From Streptomyces sporangiiformans (GTDB lineage Bacteria > Actinomycetota > Actinomycetes > Streptomycetales > Streptomycetaceae), in contig NZ_VCHX02000168.1 in the NCBI RefSeq assembly GCF_005768555.2, positions 1 to 64,000 of the forward strand: DNA of 64,000 nucleotides, in the 5' to 3' direction. Of the stretch, positions 15,183 to 23,393 are shown piece after piece. The notes below the pieces were generated by a model. That model had not been told where the DNA came from. It did no database searches and saw only the letters and a program-made list of their open reading frames with translations. Numbering within the stretch: the first letter of the stretch is position 1; each line of letters begins with the position of its first letter. The translations under genes were made by a program, and so were the position numbers.

Positions 15183-16598
15183 TCAGTCGATCGCCTCTCG
15201 CGGTGCCTGACGCCTGTCCTGATGGTGGTCGCAGCGGACGGCGTGCGGCCACTGGGTGCAGGTTCCGTTCGCGCTCCGCACCAGGAGCCGTCTGCCGTGT
15301 GCGAGCACTCCGCTCGGCTGTAGTCCGGTCAGGCTCGCCGTCGTGTACGCGGCGGTCAGGCTGGCGAGGTCGCGGACGATGCCGATGCTGAACAGGGACT
15401 GGGTCTCGGCGATGGCCTCGTGGTCGCCCGCCCGGATGACGACCCGCAGATCGGGTGCGACGGCTCGTGCGGCCACGGCGACCGCGATGTTGTCCAGGTC
15501 GTCGGAGGCGACGGCGGCCATCGCCTGGGCCGTGTGCAGGCCGAGCTTGCGCAGGACGAACTTGTCCCTGGCGTCGGCCAGGACGACGGGGATCCCCAGC
15601 GCTTTGGCCAGCCGGAGGTTGGGGGCCGCGGGGTCGCGTTCCACCGCGATCACGCCGAAGCCGAGGTCCTGCAGCCTGGTGCACAGCCGGAGCCCGATCT
15701 GTCCGAGTCCGACGACCACGACGTGGCCCGTCCGGGGAAGTGTCCGGGGGCCGATCATGCCGATCGAGCGTGGGGCCAGCAGGCGGTCGACCATTCCGGC
15801 GGTGAAGACGGCGGTGAAGGCGATGGTGGTCAGCATCGCGATGCTGGCGAACACCAGGTAGAGGGTTGATCCGTGCGCGGTCGCGGGGCCGACGGCCGAC
15901 ACCGTTCGTACCGCTTCGAAGAGAGCCTCCACCGGCGGCCGGTGATTAAGGGTCACGGACCAGATCCAGTCGGCCAGGAGCACCGCGAAGAGCCCGGCAA
16001 GGCCGGTCAGCATGATCCGTGAGCTGCCGTCGTGCGGTCGCAACTGGCCCCTGATCTTGCCCAGCAGGGCCTGGTATCTCAGGGAGCGTGGCGGCCGGTA
16101 CGTTTCGAGGCGCACTTCGCCGTCCTCCCAGCGGGCGCCGACGTGCTGCCCGGAAGGTGTCCGGTCGAGTGCCAGCAGGCCGGGATGGAGACAGGCGGCC
16201 AGCAGGACGGGGGCAGCGACATCGGCCGACGAGGTGACCTGGCAGTTCGGGACCACGCGCGCGAGTTGCTCGGCAACCGTACGGTCGAAGACCGACACGA
16301 CCAGGGTGACGTTGGGAAGGATGTGCTCGACGGCGAGCGCGTAGCGCAAGGATTCGGCATCGTCGTCGAAAAGGACCGCGACGCCGGCCACCTCCCGGTT
16401 CAGGGCCCGGCGCAGATCTTGGTCCGTCGGGTGCGTCAGATGGCACACGAGGTGTCCCTCCGACTGGAGGAAACCGCAGACTCTGCGCGCCACGTCGCCG
16501 CCGATCACGACGTAGTACCTCTGTGGTGCTTCGTCCCCGGGGGGCGGGGCATCACCGGACGCGTCCGGCGCCTGCTCAGAGATCGAAGGCGCAGTCAT
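15183..16598 (-). CDS. Two-RCK, two-TM ion-channel-like protein
   Basis: A 471-residue integral membrane protein. An N-terminal Rossmann-like RCK/TrkA domain (YYVVIGGDVARRVCGFLQ, residues ~30-150) is followed by a TM-loop-TM pair at ~195-275. A second RCK domain then begins GHVVVVGLGQIGLRLCTRLQ near 291 and ends with a TrkA-C-like part. Domain order fits RCK-gated potassium channels. However, the pore loop reads TVSAVGPATAHG where a TVGYGD-type selectivity filter is expected, so ion selectivity is doubtful. The dinucleotide-binding glycine pattern is intact in the second RCK only. The start at 16598 falls inside the preceding small gene (23-base overlap), implying translational coupling. A GTG at 16772 would add a low-complexity tail and is unlikely. 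Confidence 0.75.
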   Translation of the reverse strand: MTAPSISEQAPDASGDAPPPGDEAPQRYYVVIGGDVARRVCGFLQSEGHLVCHLTHPTDQDLRRALNREVAGVAVLFDDDAESLRYALAVEHILPNVTLVVSVFDRTVAEQLARVVPNCQVTSSADVAAPVLLAACLHPGLLALDRTPSGQHVGARWEDGEVRLETYRPPRSLRYQALLGKIRGQLRPHDGSSRIMLTGLAGLFAVLLADWIWSVTLNHRPPVEALFEAVRTVSAVGPATAHGSTLYLVFASIAMLTTIAFTAVFTAGMVDRLLAPRSIGMIGPRTLPRTGHVVVVGLGQIGLRLCTRLQDLGFGVIAVERDPAAPNLRLAKALGIPVVLADARDKFVLRKLGLHTAQAMAAVASDDLDNIAVAVAARAVAPDLRVVIRAGDHEAIAETQSLFSIGIVRDLASLTAAYTTASLTGLQPSGVLAHGRRLLVRSANGTCTQWPHAVRCDHHQDRRQAPREAID

Positions 16599-16776
16599 CG
16601 GACCGGTAGGGGTCGCAGTCGAGGCAACGGGGGGTCTGGCAGCCACCGCATCGGACGAACGACCGGCCGCAGTGGCACCTGAGGTCGCCCGGATCACCGG
16701 GCTTCTTCTCCACGACCGCCTGGCGGCGGATGAGGGCGGTACCGGGCTCGGCGGAACGACTGCTTGCAGCACTCAT
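16576..16776 (-). CDS. Small Cys-rich (zinc-ribbon-like) protein overlapping the RCK gene
   Basis: A 66-residue protein starting MSAASSRSAEPGTALIRR. Cysteines are packed in its second half: CHCGRSFVRCGGCQTPRCLDCDPYRSDDC. The CxC...CxxC...CxxC spacing suggests one or two zinc sites. The ATG at 16776 has GGAGG six bases upstream, a better ribosome site than anything in the overlapping frame. Its final 23 bases lie inside the start of the RCK gene, so the two are probably coupled and may work together. I do not recognise a named family. Confidence 0.65.
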   Translation of the reverse strand: MSAASSRSAEPGTALIRRQAVVEKKPGDPGDLRCHCGRSFVRCGGCQTPRCLDCDPYRSDDCAFDL

Positions 16777-17110
16777 GGGTGTCCTCCGATCAGATGAGGG
16801 ACGGTGGCCGGGAGGCTTGGCGCAGGCATGAGGCCCGGCGCGGGCACGGCCGTCCCGCCCGCCTCGATGAGCCACCCGAACACGGAACTCGGGGTGCGCA
16901 GGAGGCCGGGAGCTGTACGGGAGTCAGGGCTCGTCCGTCACGAAGGGGTCGGCCGGCCGGCGAAGAACGCCGGGGGTCACCCGACGCGGAATCTCGCGTC
17001 CTCCGAACGTAGAGAGCTCTCTCCCGCCGCACCATGGACAGATGTCAGACTCCCGGCCCCCCTGGTTCCGACACATGCTCAAGCAGGCTCGTGGTGCCGG
17101 CGACGGGTCC
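16777..17110. other. Intergenic stretch upstream of the Cys-rich gene
   Basis: About 330 bases between the Cys-rich gene start and the 3' end of the SpoIIE-type gene, both on the minus strand. It should carry the promoter of the Cys-rich/RCK pair. Open frames here are arginine/glycine-rich and out of character for coding sequence. I see no clear hairpin, operator or RNA gene. Confidence 0.4.
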
Positions 17111-20100
17111 CTACTGGTCCTGGTCCCCGAAGGGGAGCGCGTCCAGGTCTCCGTCGAAGCCCTCAGTGGAGAGGAACATCAGCTCCAGGGCATCGGACGG
17201 CTGGTCCCCGCGCCTGTCCGGGCCGAGCAGGGCCTGCTCGGCCCAGATGCATTTTCCGGTCGCCGTGTAGCGCGTTCCCCAGCGTTGGGAGAGTGCCGTG
17301 ATCAGTTGCAGGCCGCGGCCTCCCTCATCGGTGTCCGTGGCGCGGCGGATGCGGGGCATCGTGTGGCTGCCGTCGAAGACTTCGCAGGTCAGCTCGGTGC
17401 TGTGCAGCAGACGCAGGCTGACCGGGCCCTTGGCGTGGCGTACGACATTGCCCACCAGTTCGCTGGCCAGTAGTTCCGTGGTGGGTGTCAGGTCGTCCAG
17501 GCCCCAGACGGAGAGCTGCTCGCGGACATGACGGCGGGCCTGGCCGGCCGCCCTCGGGTCCTCGGCGAGCGGCCAGGAGGCCACCCTGTCGCCGGTCAGG
17601 GCCTGGAGGCGGGCGACGAGGAGCGCCGCGTCGTCGGCTGCCTGGTGCTCCGCGGGCAGCAGGCCGTCCGTCAGGGTGTCGCAGAGGTGCTCCAGGTCCG
17701 CGCCGGTGCCGTCGTCGTGGGCGGTGTGCAGGAGCCGGGCCAGGTCCGCCATGCCCTCGTCGATGTCGCGCTTCGCCGACTCGACGAGTCCGTCCGTGTA
17801 GAGCACGAGCAGGCTTCCCTCGGGCACCGTGACCTCGACCGTCTCGAACGGCGGCTCCGCCGCGCCCAGCGGCGGGTCGGGGGCCAGCTCCGGGAAGTGC
17901 ACGGTGCCGTCGGGGTGGACCAGGGCCGGGGGCGGGTGCCCGGCGCGGGCGATGGAGCAGAGCTGGGTGGTGGAGTCGTAGAGCGCGTACAGGCAGGTGA
18001 CGTACGAATCCTCGCCCATGCCGCCGACGATGTGGTTGAGGTGGCTCATGATCTCGTCGGGCGGCAGTTCGAGGTCGGCCAGGGTGTGGACGGCTGTGCG
18101 CAGGCGGCCCATGGTGGCCGCCTCGGGCAGGCCGTGCCCCATGACGTCGCCGACGACGAAGGCGACCTGGCCGCTGGAGAGCGGGATGATGTCGTACCAG
18201 TCGCCGCCCACGTCCATGCCCTGTCCGGCGGGGAGGTAGCGGGCGGCGGCCCGGCACGCGGGCAGCTCGGGCAGGCCCCGGGGGAGCAGGCTGCGCTGGA
18301 GTTCCCGGGACCGGGTGTGCTCGGCGTCGTAGAGCCGGGCCCGTTCCAGGGCCTGTGCGACGAGGGCCGTGATCGTCGTGAGCAGGGTGCGTTCCTCGTC
18401 GGTGAGGCGGCGCGGCTGGTCGAAGGCCACGACACACACCCCGAAGGTGTGGTCGGACGCGGTCAGCGGCAGGAACGCCCATGCCTGCTTGCCGGCGCGT
18501 GCGGGCAGGCCGGCATGGTCGGGCGCGTACTTGGCGTACTCCTGCGGCGAGGACAGGAACACCGGTGTATCGGAGGTGATCACGTTCCACGCCGGGCTGC
18601 ACGCTGTCTGGGAGCGGCCGTTCACGAGGTCGAGGAAGTCGTCCGCGTAGCCGACGGCTCCGACGTTGCAGAGCCGGTCGCCCTCGATGACCTGTACCAG
18701 GAGTCCGGCGGCGGCGAACGGCGGCAGCACCCGCCGGGCGACCGCGTCCACCACATCCTGTGAGGTCGACGCCTTGGCGAGCGCCGCGGTCAGCTCCGCG
18801 ATCCGGTCCGAGCGCTCGGACGCGGCGAGTTCTGCCGCCCGGCGCTCCTCCTCCAGGCGCCGTCTCTCGGTGACGTCGGCGAAATAGAGGGTGTGGCCGT
18901 CGGGTCCCGGGACCATCCGCAGGTGGTAGCGGTGCCCGCCGTCCGACGTGTGCACGTCGAAGCCGGTCGGCTTCCCCTCGGACGCGGCCTTCCGGCAGCG
19001 GCTCTCCAGGCCGGGTACCTGACGAGCGGACGGCAGATCCCACAGCACGCGCCCGAACAACTCCTCCTCGGACAAGCCCAGCGTGCGTTCCGCCTGCAGG
19101 TTGGCGAAGGTGATCCGCCACTCGTCGTCCACCGCGAGGAAGCCGTCGCTCATATGGCGCAGGGCCCGGCTGAGCGCGTCGCGGGCGGACCGGGACTCGT
19201 TGCTCTCCCACCCCACGCCGATCATGCGCTGGGGCTCGCCCTGCTCGTCGTAGGTCGCCCTGCCACGGGCCTGCGTCCAGCCGTACGTGCCGTCCAGGCG
19301 GCGTACCCGGTACTCGGCCTCGAAGACGGAGTGGTCGCGTATGGCCCTCTCCGCCGCAGCCAACGTCGGCGCCAAGTCGTCGGGGTGGACGATCCTCATC
19401 CAGTTCTCGACCTTGCCGGTGAAGTCGTCCGGTCTGGTGCCGTACAGCTCCAGGGCCGCGTCGTCCCAGATCAGGTCGCCGGTGCGGATGTTCCAGTCCC
19501 ACGAGCCGACACTGACCTCCTTCAGGGCCTGCCGCAGGTGCTCACCGTTCAGCTCCGGCTGCGCGGGTCCGGACGGTGGCGGCGCCTGGACCATGCGCTC
19601 CTCGGTCCAGTCGACGACGCTCCGGAGGAAGTCCCACTGCTGCGGGGTGGGCTTGCCGTGTTCGCCCGTCAGGACCGTGAGCGCGCCGATGCTCCGGTCC
19701 CCGTTGAGCACCGGTAGCGCGGCCAGACCGGTGCCGGGCCAGATGATGTCCGCCGCCTCACCGGCTTCCGCGGTATCCGCTGCTTTCGCGGCATCCGCCG
19801 CTTCCGCCGCTTTCGCCGTTTCCTCCGAGGACCCGGCCGGATCTGTGTGCCCGGCGGAGTTCAGGGGCACCCATACGCCACTGCCCTGGTGCAGAGCGCG
19901 GGCCGGAGCCAGCGGGCCCTCCTGGTCGATGATGTCCCAGGAGCGGGTGAGGACGGGAGGGAGCCCGGTCGCCGACACCAGGCGCAGCGCGGACATGGGG
20001 CCGCGCAGATGAATCGTTCCGCCCAGGGCCCCCAGCTCTCCCACCGCATGCTGGAGTGCCAGCCGGAAGACCTCACTTTCCGCGACACCGGGTTCCACCG

Positions 20101-20128
20101 TGCCGAGCAAGGCCAGCCGCGCGTTCAT
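17111..20128 (-). CDS. GAF-PAS-PAS-GAF-SpoIIE phosphatase with C-terminal HATPase (RsbU/RsbW-like)
   Basis: A 1005-residue cytoplasmic signalling protein. In order: GAF-like domain (~1-165, split by an Ala/Glu/Asp-rich linker of repeated AEAADAAKAAD type near 110-135); PAS (VSVGSWDWNIRTGDLIWDDAALELYG, ~200-300); second PAS (MSDGFLAVDDEWRITFANLQAERTLG, ~320-420); GAF (~450-610); PP2C-type SpoIIE phosphatase with GGDWYDIIPL and VVGDVMGHGLPEA near 635-665; and an anti-sigma-like HATPase with ELLASELVGNVVRHAKG and DEGGRGLQLITALSQRWG at ~885-1005. Such proteins dephosphorylate anti-sigma-factor antagonists and may also phosphorylate them, so the SigF/SigN-type regulons are plausible outputs. The start at 20128 is the first in-frame ATG giving a folded N-terminus; upstream sequence is Arg-rich. 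Confidence 0.9.
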   Translation of the reverse strand: MNARLALLGTVEPGVAESEVFRLALQHAVGELGALGGTIHLRGPMSALRLVSATGLPPVLTRSWDIIDQEGPLAPARALHQGSGVWVPLNSAGHTDPAGSSEETAKAAEAADAAKAADTAEAGEAADIIWPGTGLAALPVLNGDRSIGALTVLTGEHGKPTPQQWDFLRSVVDWTEERMVQAPPPSGPAQPELNGEHLRQALKEVSVGSWDWNIRTGDLIWDDAALELYGTRPDDFTGKVENWMRIVHPDDLAPTLAAAERAIRDHSVFEAEYRVRRLDGTYGWTQARGRATYDEQGEPQRMIGVGWESNESRSARDALSRALRHMSDGFLAVDDEWRITFANLQAERTLGLSEEELFGRVLWDLPSARQVPGLESRCRKAASEGKPTGFDVHTSDGGHRYHLRMVPGPDGHTLYFADVTERRRLEEERRAAELAASERSDRIAELTAALAKASTSQDVVDAVARRVLPPFAAAGLLVQVIEGDRLCNVGAVGYADDFLDLVNGRSQTACSPAWNVITSDTPVFLSSPQEYAKYAPDHAGLPARAGKQAWAFLPLTASDHTFGVCVVAFDQPRRLTDEERTLLTTITALVAQALERARLYDAEHTRSRELQRSLLPRGLPELPACRAAARYLPAGQGMDVGGDWYDIIPLSSGQVAFVVGDVMGHGLPEAATMGRLRTAVHTLADLELPPDEIMSHLNHIVGGMGEDSYVTCLYALYDSTTQLCSIARAGHPPPALVHPDGTVHFPELAPDPPLGAAEPPFETVEVTVPEGSLLVLYTDGLVESAKRDIDEGMADLARLLHTAHDDGTGADLEHLCDTLTDGLLPAEHQAADDAALLVARLQALTGDRVASWPLAEDPRAAGQARRHVREQLSVWGLDDLTPTTELLASELVGNVVRHAKGPVSLRLLHSTELTCEVFDGSHTMPRIRRATDTDEGGRGLQLITALSQRWGTRYTATGKCIWAEQALLGPDRRGDQPSDALELMFLSTEGFDGDLDALPFGDQDQ

Positions 20129-20280
20129 ACGACGAACTTTAACGTTCCTGCCTCGGCCGAGATCGTGCCTTGCAGGAATCCTGTCCTCCGCTCGGCCCCG
20201 CGGCCCACGAGGCTCAACCGCCCGGAATCGAGGCCGACTTGCCCTGAACGTGCGGGCCGACGCCTCCGTACGGCCCACCG

Positions 20281-20304
20281 GTAGTGCACTTCGTAGTGCA
20301 CTTC
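20281..20304 (+). promoter_or_regulatory. Tandem 12-bp repeat before rutA
   Basis: GTAGTGCACTTC occurs twice in direct tandem, 37-60 bases upstream of the rutA ATG, each copy containing the palindrome GTGCAC. The site lies in the divergent space shared with the SpoIIE-type gene. It could be a regulator-binding site for rutA; this is inference from position and repetition. Confidence 0.45.
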
Positions 20305-20340
20305 TTCCCCGCGAGACTCCCACAACCCCTGAGGAGCGGC

Positions 20341-21423
20341 ATGGACATCGGCGTATTCATCCCCATCGGCAACAACGGCTGGCTCATATCGAAGAGTTCT
20401 CCGCAGTACATGCCGAGCTTCGAGCTGAACAAGGCCATCGTGCGGAAGGCCGAGGAGCACGGGCTCGACTTCGCGCTGTCGATGATCAAGCTCAAGGGGT
20501 TCGGCGGCGAGACGGAGTTCTGGGACCACAACCTCGAGTCGTTCACGCTGATGGCGGGCCTGGCCGCCGCGACGGACCGGATCAGGCTGTACGCCTCCAC
20601 ACCCATCCTCGCGCTGCCACCGGCGATCGTCGCGCGCATGGCCGTGACGGTCGACTCGATCGCTCCCGGCCGGTTCGGCGTCAACATCGTCACCGGCTGG
20701 GCGCCCGGCGAGTACTCCCAGATGGGCCTGTGGCCCGGGGACGAGCACTTCGGCAACCGCTACGCCCGGGCCGCCGAGTACGTCACCGTGATGAAGGAGC
20801 TGTGGAGCGAGGGCGTCAGCGACTTCAAGGGCGAGTTCTACGAGATGGACGACTGCGTGTTGTCTCCCCGGCCGGAGAGCGGGCACATCGACATCGTTGC
20901 CGCCGGGCAGAGCGGCACCGGAATGAGGTTCGCCGCCGAGCACGCCGACTACAGCTTCATCCTGGGCAGCGGGGTCAACACCCCGCTCGCGCTCTCGAAC
21001 TCCACGGCCACGCTCATGGACGAGGCGAAGAAGACCGGCCGCGACGTCGGAGCTCTCTCGCTGTTCATGGTCATCGCGGACGAGACCGACGAGGCCGCCC
21101 AGGCGAAGTGGAAGGACTACCACGACAACGCCGATCTCGCGGCGCTGGCGTACATGGCGGGTGAATCGGCCACGGACAAGGCGGCCGACGACTCCTCGAC
21201 CGCCAGGACCATCTCGCTGCCCGAGGGCGCCGTGAACTTCAACATGGGCACGCTCGTCGGCTCGTACGAGACCGTCGCGAGGATGCTCGACGAGGTCGCC
21301 GAGGTGTCCGGCACCAAGGGAATCATGCTGGTCTTCGACGACTTCCTCGAAGGCATCGAGAACTTCGGTACGCGCGTGCAGCCGCTGATGAAGTCCAGGC
21401 CCGACCACTCGACTGTGGCCTGA
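20341..21423 (+). CDS. rutA: Pyrimidine monooxygenase RutA
   Basis: A 360-residue FMN-dependent luciferase-like monooxygenase that opens the uracil ring at N3-C4 (RutA step of the Rut pathway). The match with the E. coli enzyme is visible along its length: IGNNGWLISKSSPQYMP, FALSMIKLKGFGGETEFWDHN, ESFTLMAGLAAATDRI, RFGVNIVTGW, the AAGQSGTGM flavin segment, FMVIADETDEAAQAKW, and NMGTLVGSYETVARMLDEVA. The ATG at 20341 has GAGGAGC eight bases upstream. None of rutB-G is adjacent, so this is an orphan copy. It may serve in salvage of related nitrogen heterocycles or rely on partners elsewhere. The divergent promoter region contains a tandem 12-bp repeat. Confidence 0.88.
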   Translation: MDIGVFIPIGNNGWLISKSSPQYMPSFELNKAIVRKAEEHGLDFALSMIKLKGFGGETEFWDHNLESFTLMAGLAAATDRIRLYASTPILALPPAIVARMAVTVDSIAPGRFGVNIVTGWAPGEYSQMGLWPGDEHFGNRYARAAEYVTVMKELWSEGVSDFKGEFYEMDDCVLSPRPESGHIDIVAAGQSGTGMRFAAEHADYSFILGSGVNTPLALSNSTATLMDEAKKTGRDVGALSLFMVIADETDEAAQAKWKDYHDNADLAALAYMAGESATDKAADDSSTARTISLPEGAVNFNMGTLVGSYETVARMLDEVAEVSGTKGIMLVFDDFLEGIENFGTRVQPLMKSRPDHSTVA

Positions 21424-21664
21424 GTCCCCGTCGGTCCTGGACGGGCAGGGCAACGGGTCCAGCACCACTTGTGGTTCGCGTCATCTCTCGCGCAACAGAG
21501 AACATAGAAAAGAGAACGAACTCGACGCCTTTTTCCAGCCGTTGCGATTTTCCGCTTGCGGTAGCGCTCATTCCTCGTTGACTGCTCCTCTTCCCGGGCG
21601 TAGGACGCTATAGACAGTTCCTCGAGCACCTGTGGGACAGTGATCCGATTCTGGGAGAGAATGC

Positions 21665-23314
21665 ATGGCGATCAATCAGAAACAAATGATGCAGGCGGTC
21701 TACGACGCTATTTTCGACGCGTTGACGACCACGCCTCCGCCAATCGGCGGGGGCAGGCCGATCCTCCCGAAGGCGACGACCTTCATGTCGTTCCAGCTGC
21801 CCGGAAATCCCATTGATCCGGCGCAGTTCGCGAACCCCTGGTCGCCGACCAACCCGAACGGCTCGATCGCGACGGCGGAGAACTTCGCCACCCTGGTGGA
21901 TCCCGTCCCCGTCCTCAGCCCGGGCTACGCACCCAGCGGCGCCAGCATCGACGGCCTGTACGGCGAGATCGTCCGCGCGAACGTCAAGCCCCCGCCCCCC
22001 GACCCGGCCGGCGAGGAGGCGTACAACAAGGCGTTCAACCTGCTCTACGTCGACGGCCAGGACTTCGACGAGAACGGCCAGCCCATCATCGTCAAGGTCG
22101 ACTCCCCGCTGTACCGCAACTACAAGAACAAGATGCTGGCCTACACCGCGGCCCTGACCAGCTACCTGACCAACTACCTCCAGTACGACCTCAGCAAGCC
22201 CGAGGACGCCCGGAAGTGGGCGGTCCTCGCCCCCGTCCTCCAGGCTCCCGTCGACATGGCCTACCGGGATCTCCAGGCGGCGCGTCCCGGTGTGGTCGAG
22301 AACGCGGTGGCCACCCTCGGCCAGTACCAGCAGTCCACTCTGGCGAACATCTTCGCCAGGGCGCGGCAGACGTACGAACAGACACGAAAGGGCAGCCTCA
22401 GCAGCCCCGGGCTCTTCTGGCACGCCTGCGAGGCATTCCCGGGCAACTGGTTCACCGAGTCCGGAGCGGCGAATTTCGCCTCGCAGACCATTCAGTCCAG
22501 CCGTATACGCATCAACGAAAGTTCGCGGTTCTCCCGCTACGGTGCGGGCGGCGGCGTGAATTTCGGGCTCTGGCGGGTCGGTGCCGCAGGTTCCAGCGAA
22601 AGGCGCCAATACGACCTCAGCACCTCGACGAGCAATATCACCATTTCCTTCCGCTACGGCAGGGTCGAAGTCCGCCGTCGGTGGCTGGACACGGCGCTTG
22701 CCTCCCTGCACGGCTGGAGCACGGCAGGCCGCCGGCCCGGTGATTACTCGACCGGCCAGGTGGACAAGAACGAGGGGGTTTTCCCGCTCCTGACGACGTC
22801 CTTCATCGTCGCCCGCGACATCAAGATCAGCGGTAACTGGAGCACCAGCGATCTCCAGTTCGCGTCCCAGGCGACGTCGGCCGGCGCCTCCGTCGGATGG
22901 GGACCGTTCTCCCTGTCGGGCAGCTATTCCAACAGCTCCTCGACCCGCCGCTTCGCGTCCACCTTCGACGGAACGACGATCACGGTGCCGGGCGCCCAGA
23001 TCATCGCCTGGCTGAGCAGCGTCGTCCCGTACTCGCCCCCGACCGACGGGCCGCCCTCGGACATGGCGACCGAGGCGGAGGCGGCGGAGAACCGCCGGCA
23101 GATCCACCGCAGGAACGTCTACGCCATCCCCTACATGAGGCAGTCCGACAACGGCTTCGAGACTGCGGTGGCCGGGGACGACTACGCCCTCGCTGAGGAC
23201 AACGGCCACAGCCGGTTCCTCGACCTCGACTCCGAGGGAGGGGACGGCGAAGGCGACGCTGTCCGACGGTCACCGGACGCACCGACCAGCCAGTTCATCA
23301 GCGCGGAGAGCTGA
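21665..23314 (+). CDS. Large protein of unknown function
   Basis: A 549-residue protein that I cannot assign. It starts MAINQKQMMQAVYDAIFDAL with no signal peptide. A Pro-rich stretch (TTTPPPIGGGRP) follows. The middle is helical (residues ~120-220, with KAFNLLYVDGQDFDENGQ and DSPLYRNYKNKMLAYTAALT). From ~280 it is rich in alternating Ser/Thr/Gly and aromatic strands (GGGVNFGLWRVGAAGSS, DIKISGNWSTSDLQFAS, SLSGSYSNSSSTRRF), like a beta-sandwich or a barrel-forming domain. An Asp/Glu-rich tail ends it. The region just upstream (21480-21600) is clearly lower in GC than the rest of the window. The ATG at 21665 has GGGAGAG six bases upstream. It stands alone between two terminator-like regions and could be acquired. 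A structural search would be needed to name it. Confidence 0.75.
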   Translation: MAINQKQMMQAVYDAIFDALTTTPPPIGGGRPILPKATTFMSFQLPGNPIDPAQFANPWSPTNPNGSIATAENFATLVDPVPVLSPGYAPSGASIDGLYGEIVRANVKPPPPDPAGEEAYNKAFNLLYVDGQDFDENGQPIIVKVDSPLYRNYKNKMLAYTAALTSYLTNYLQYDLSKPEDARKWAVLAPVLQAPVDMAYRDLQAARPGVVENAVATLGQYQQSTLANIFARARQTYEQTRKGSLSSPGLFWHACEAFPGNWFTESGAANFASQTIQSSRIRINESSRFSRYGAGGGVNFGLWRVGAAGSSERRQYDLSTSTSNITISFRYGRVEVRRRWLDTALASLHGWSTAGRRPGDYSTGQVDKNEGVFPLLTTSFIVARDIKISGNWSTSDLQFASQATSAGASVGWGPFSLSGSYSNSSSTRRFASTFDGTTITVPGAQIIAWLSSVVPYSPPTDGPPSDMATEAEAAENRRQIHRRNVYAIPYMRQSDNGFETAVAGDDYALAEDNGHSRFLDLDSEGGDGEGDAVRRSPDAPTSQFISAES

Positions 23315-23343
23315 TCCGCTCCCGCACCTTCCGGGGAGTCCCT

Positions 23344-23371
23344 GTCCCGCCCGGCGACCACCGGGCGGGAC
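23344..23371. terminator. Bidirectional hairpin between convergent genes
   Basis: GTCCCGCCCGG at 23344-23354 and its exact complement at 23361-23371 form an 11-bp stem with a 6-base loop. It lies 30 bases beyond the 549-residue protein's stop and 22 before the end of the convergent flavoprotein gene, so it can serve both. Confidence 0.75.
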
Positions 23372-23393
23372 GGGGGCTGTGCCGCCGGCGTCC

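Noticed and set aside
17042..17473. Plus-strand open frame of 143 codons starting MSDSRPPWFRHMLKQ
   Set aside because: All but its first 23 codons are antisense to the HATPase end of the SpoIIE-type gene, and the composition follows the codon bias of that gene. No ribosome site of note.
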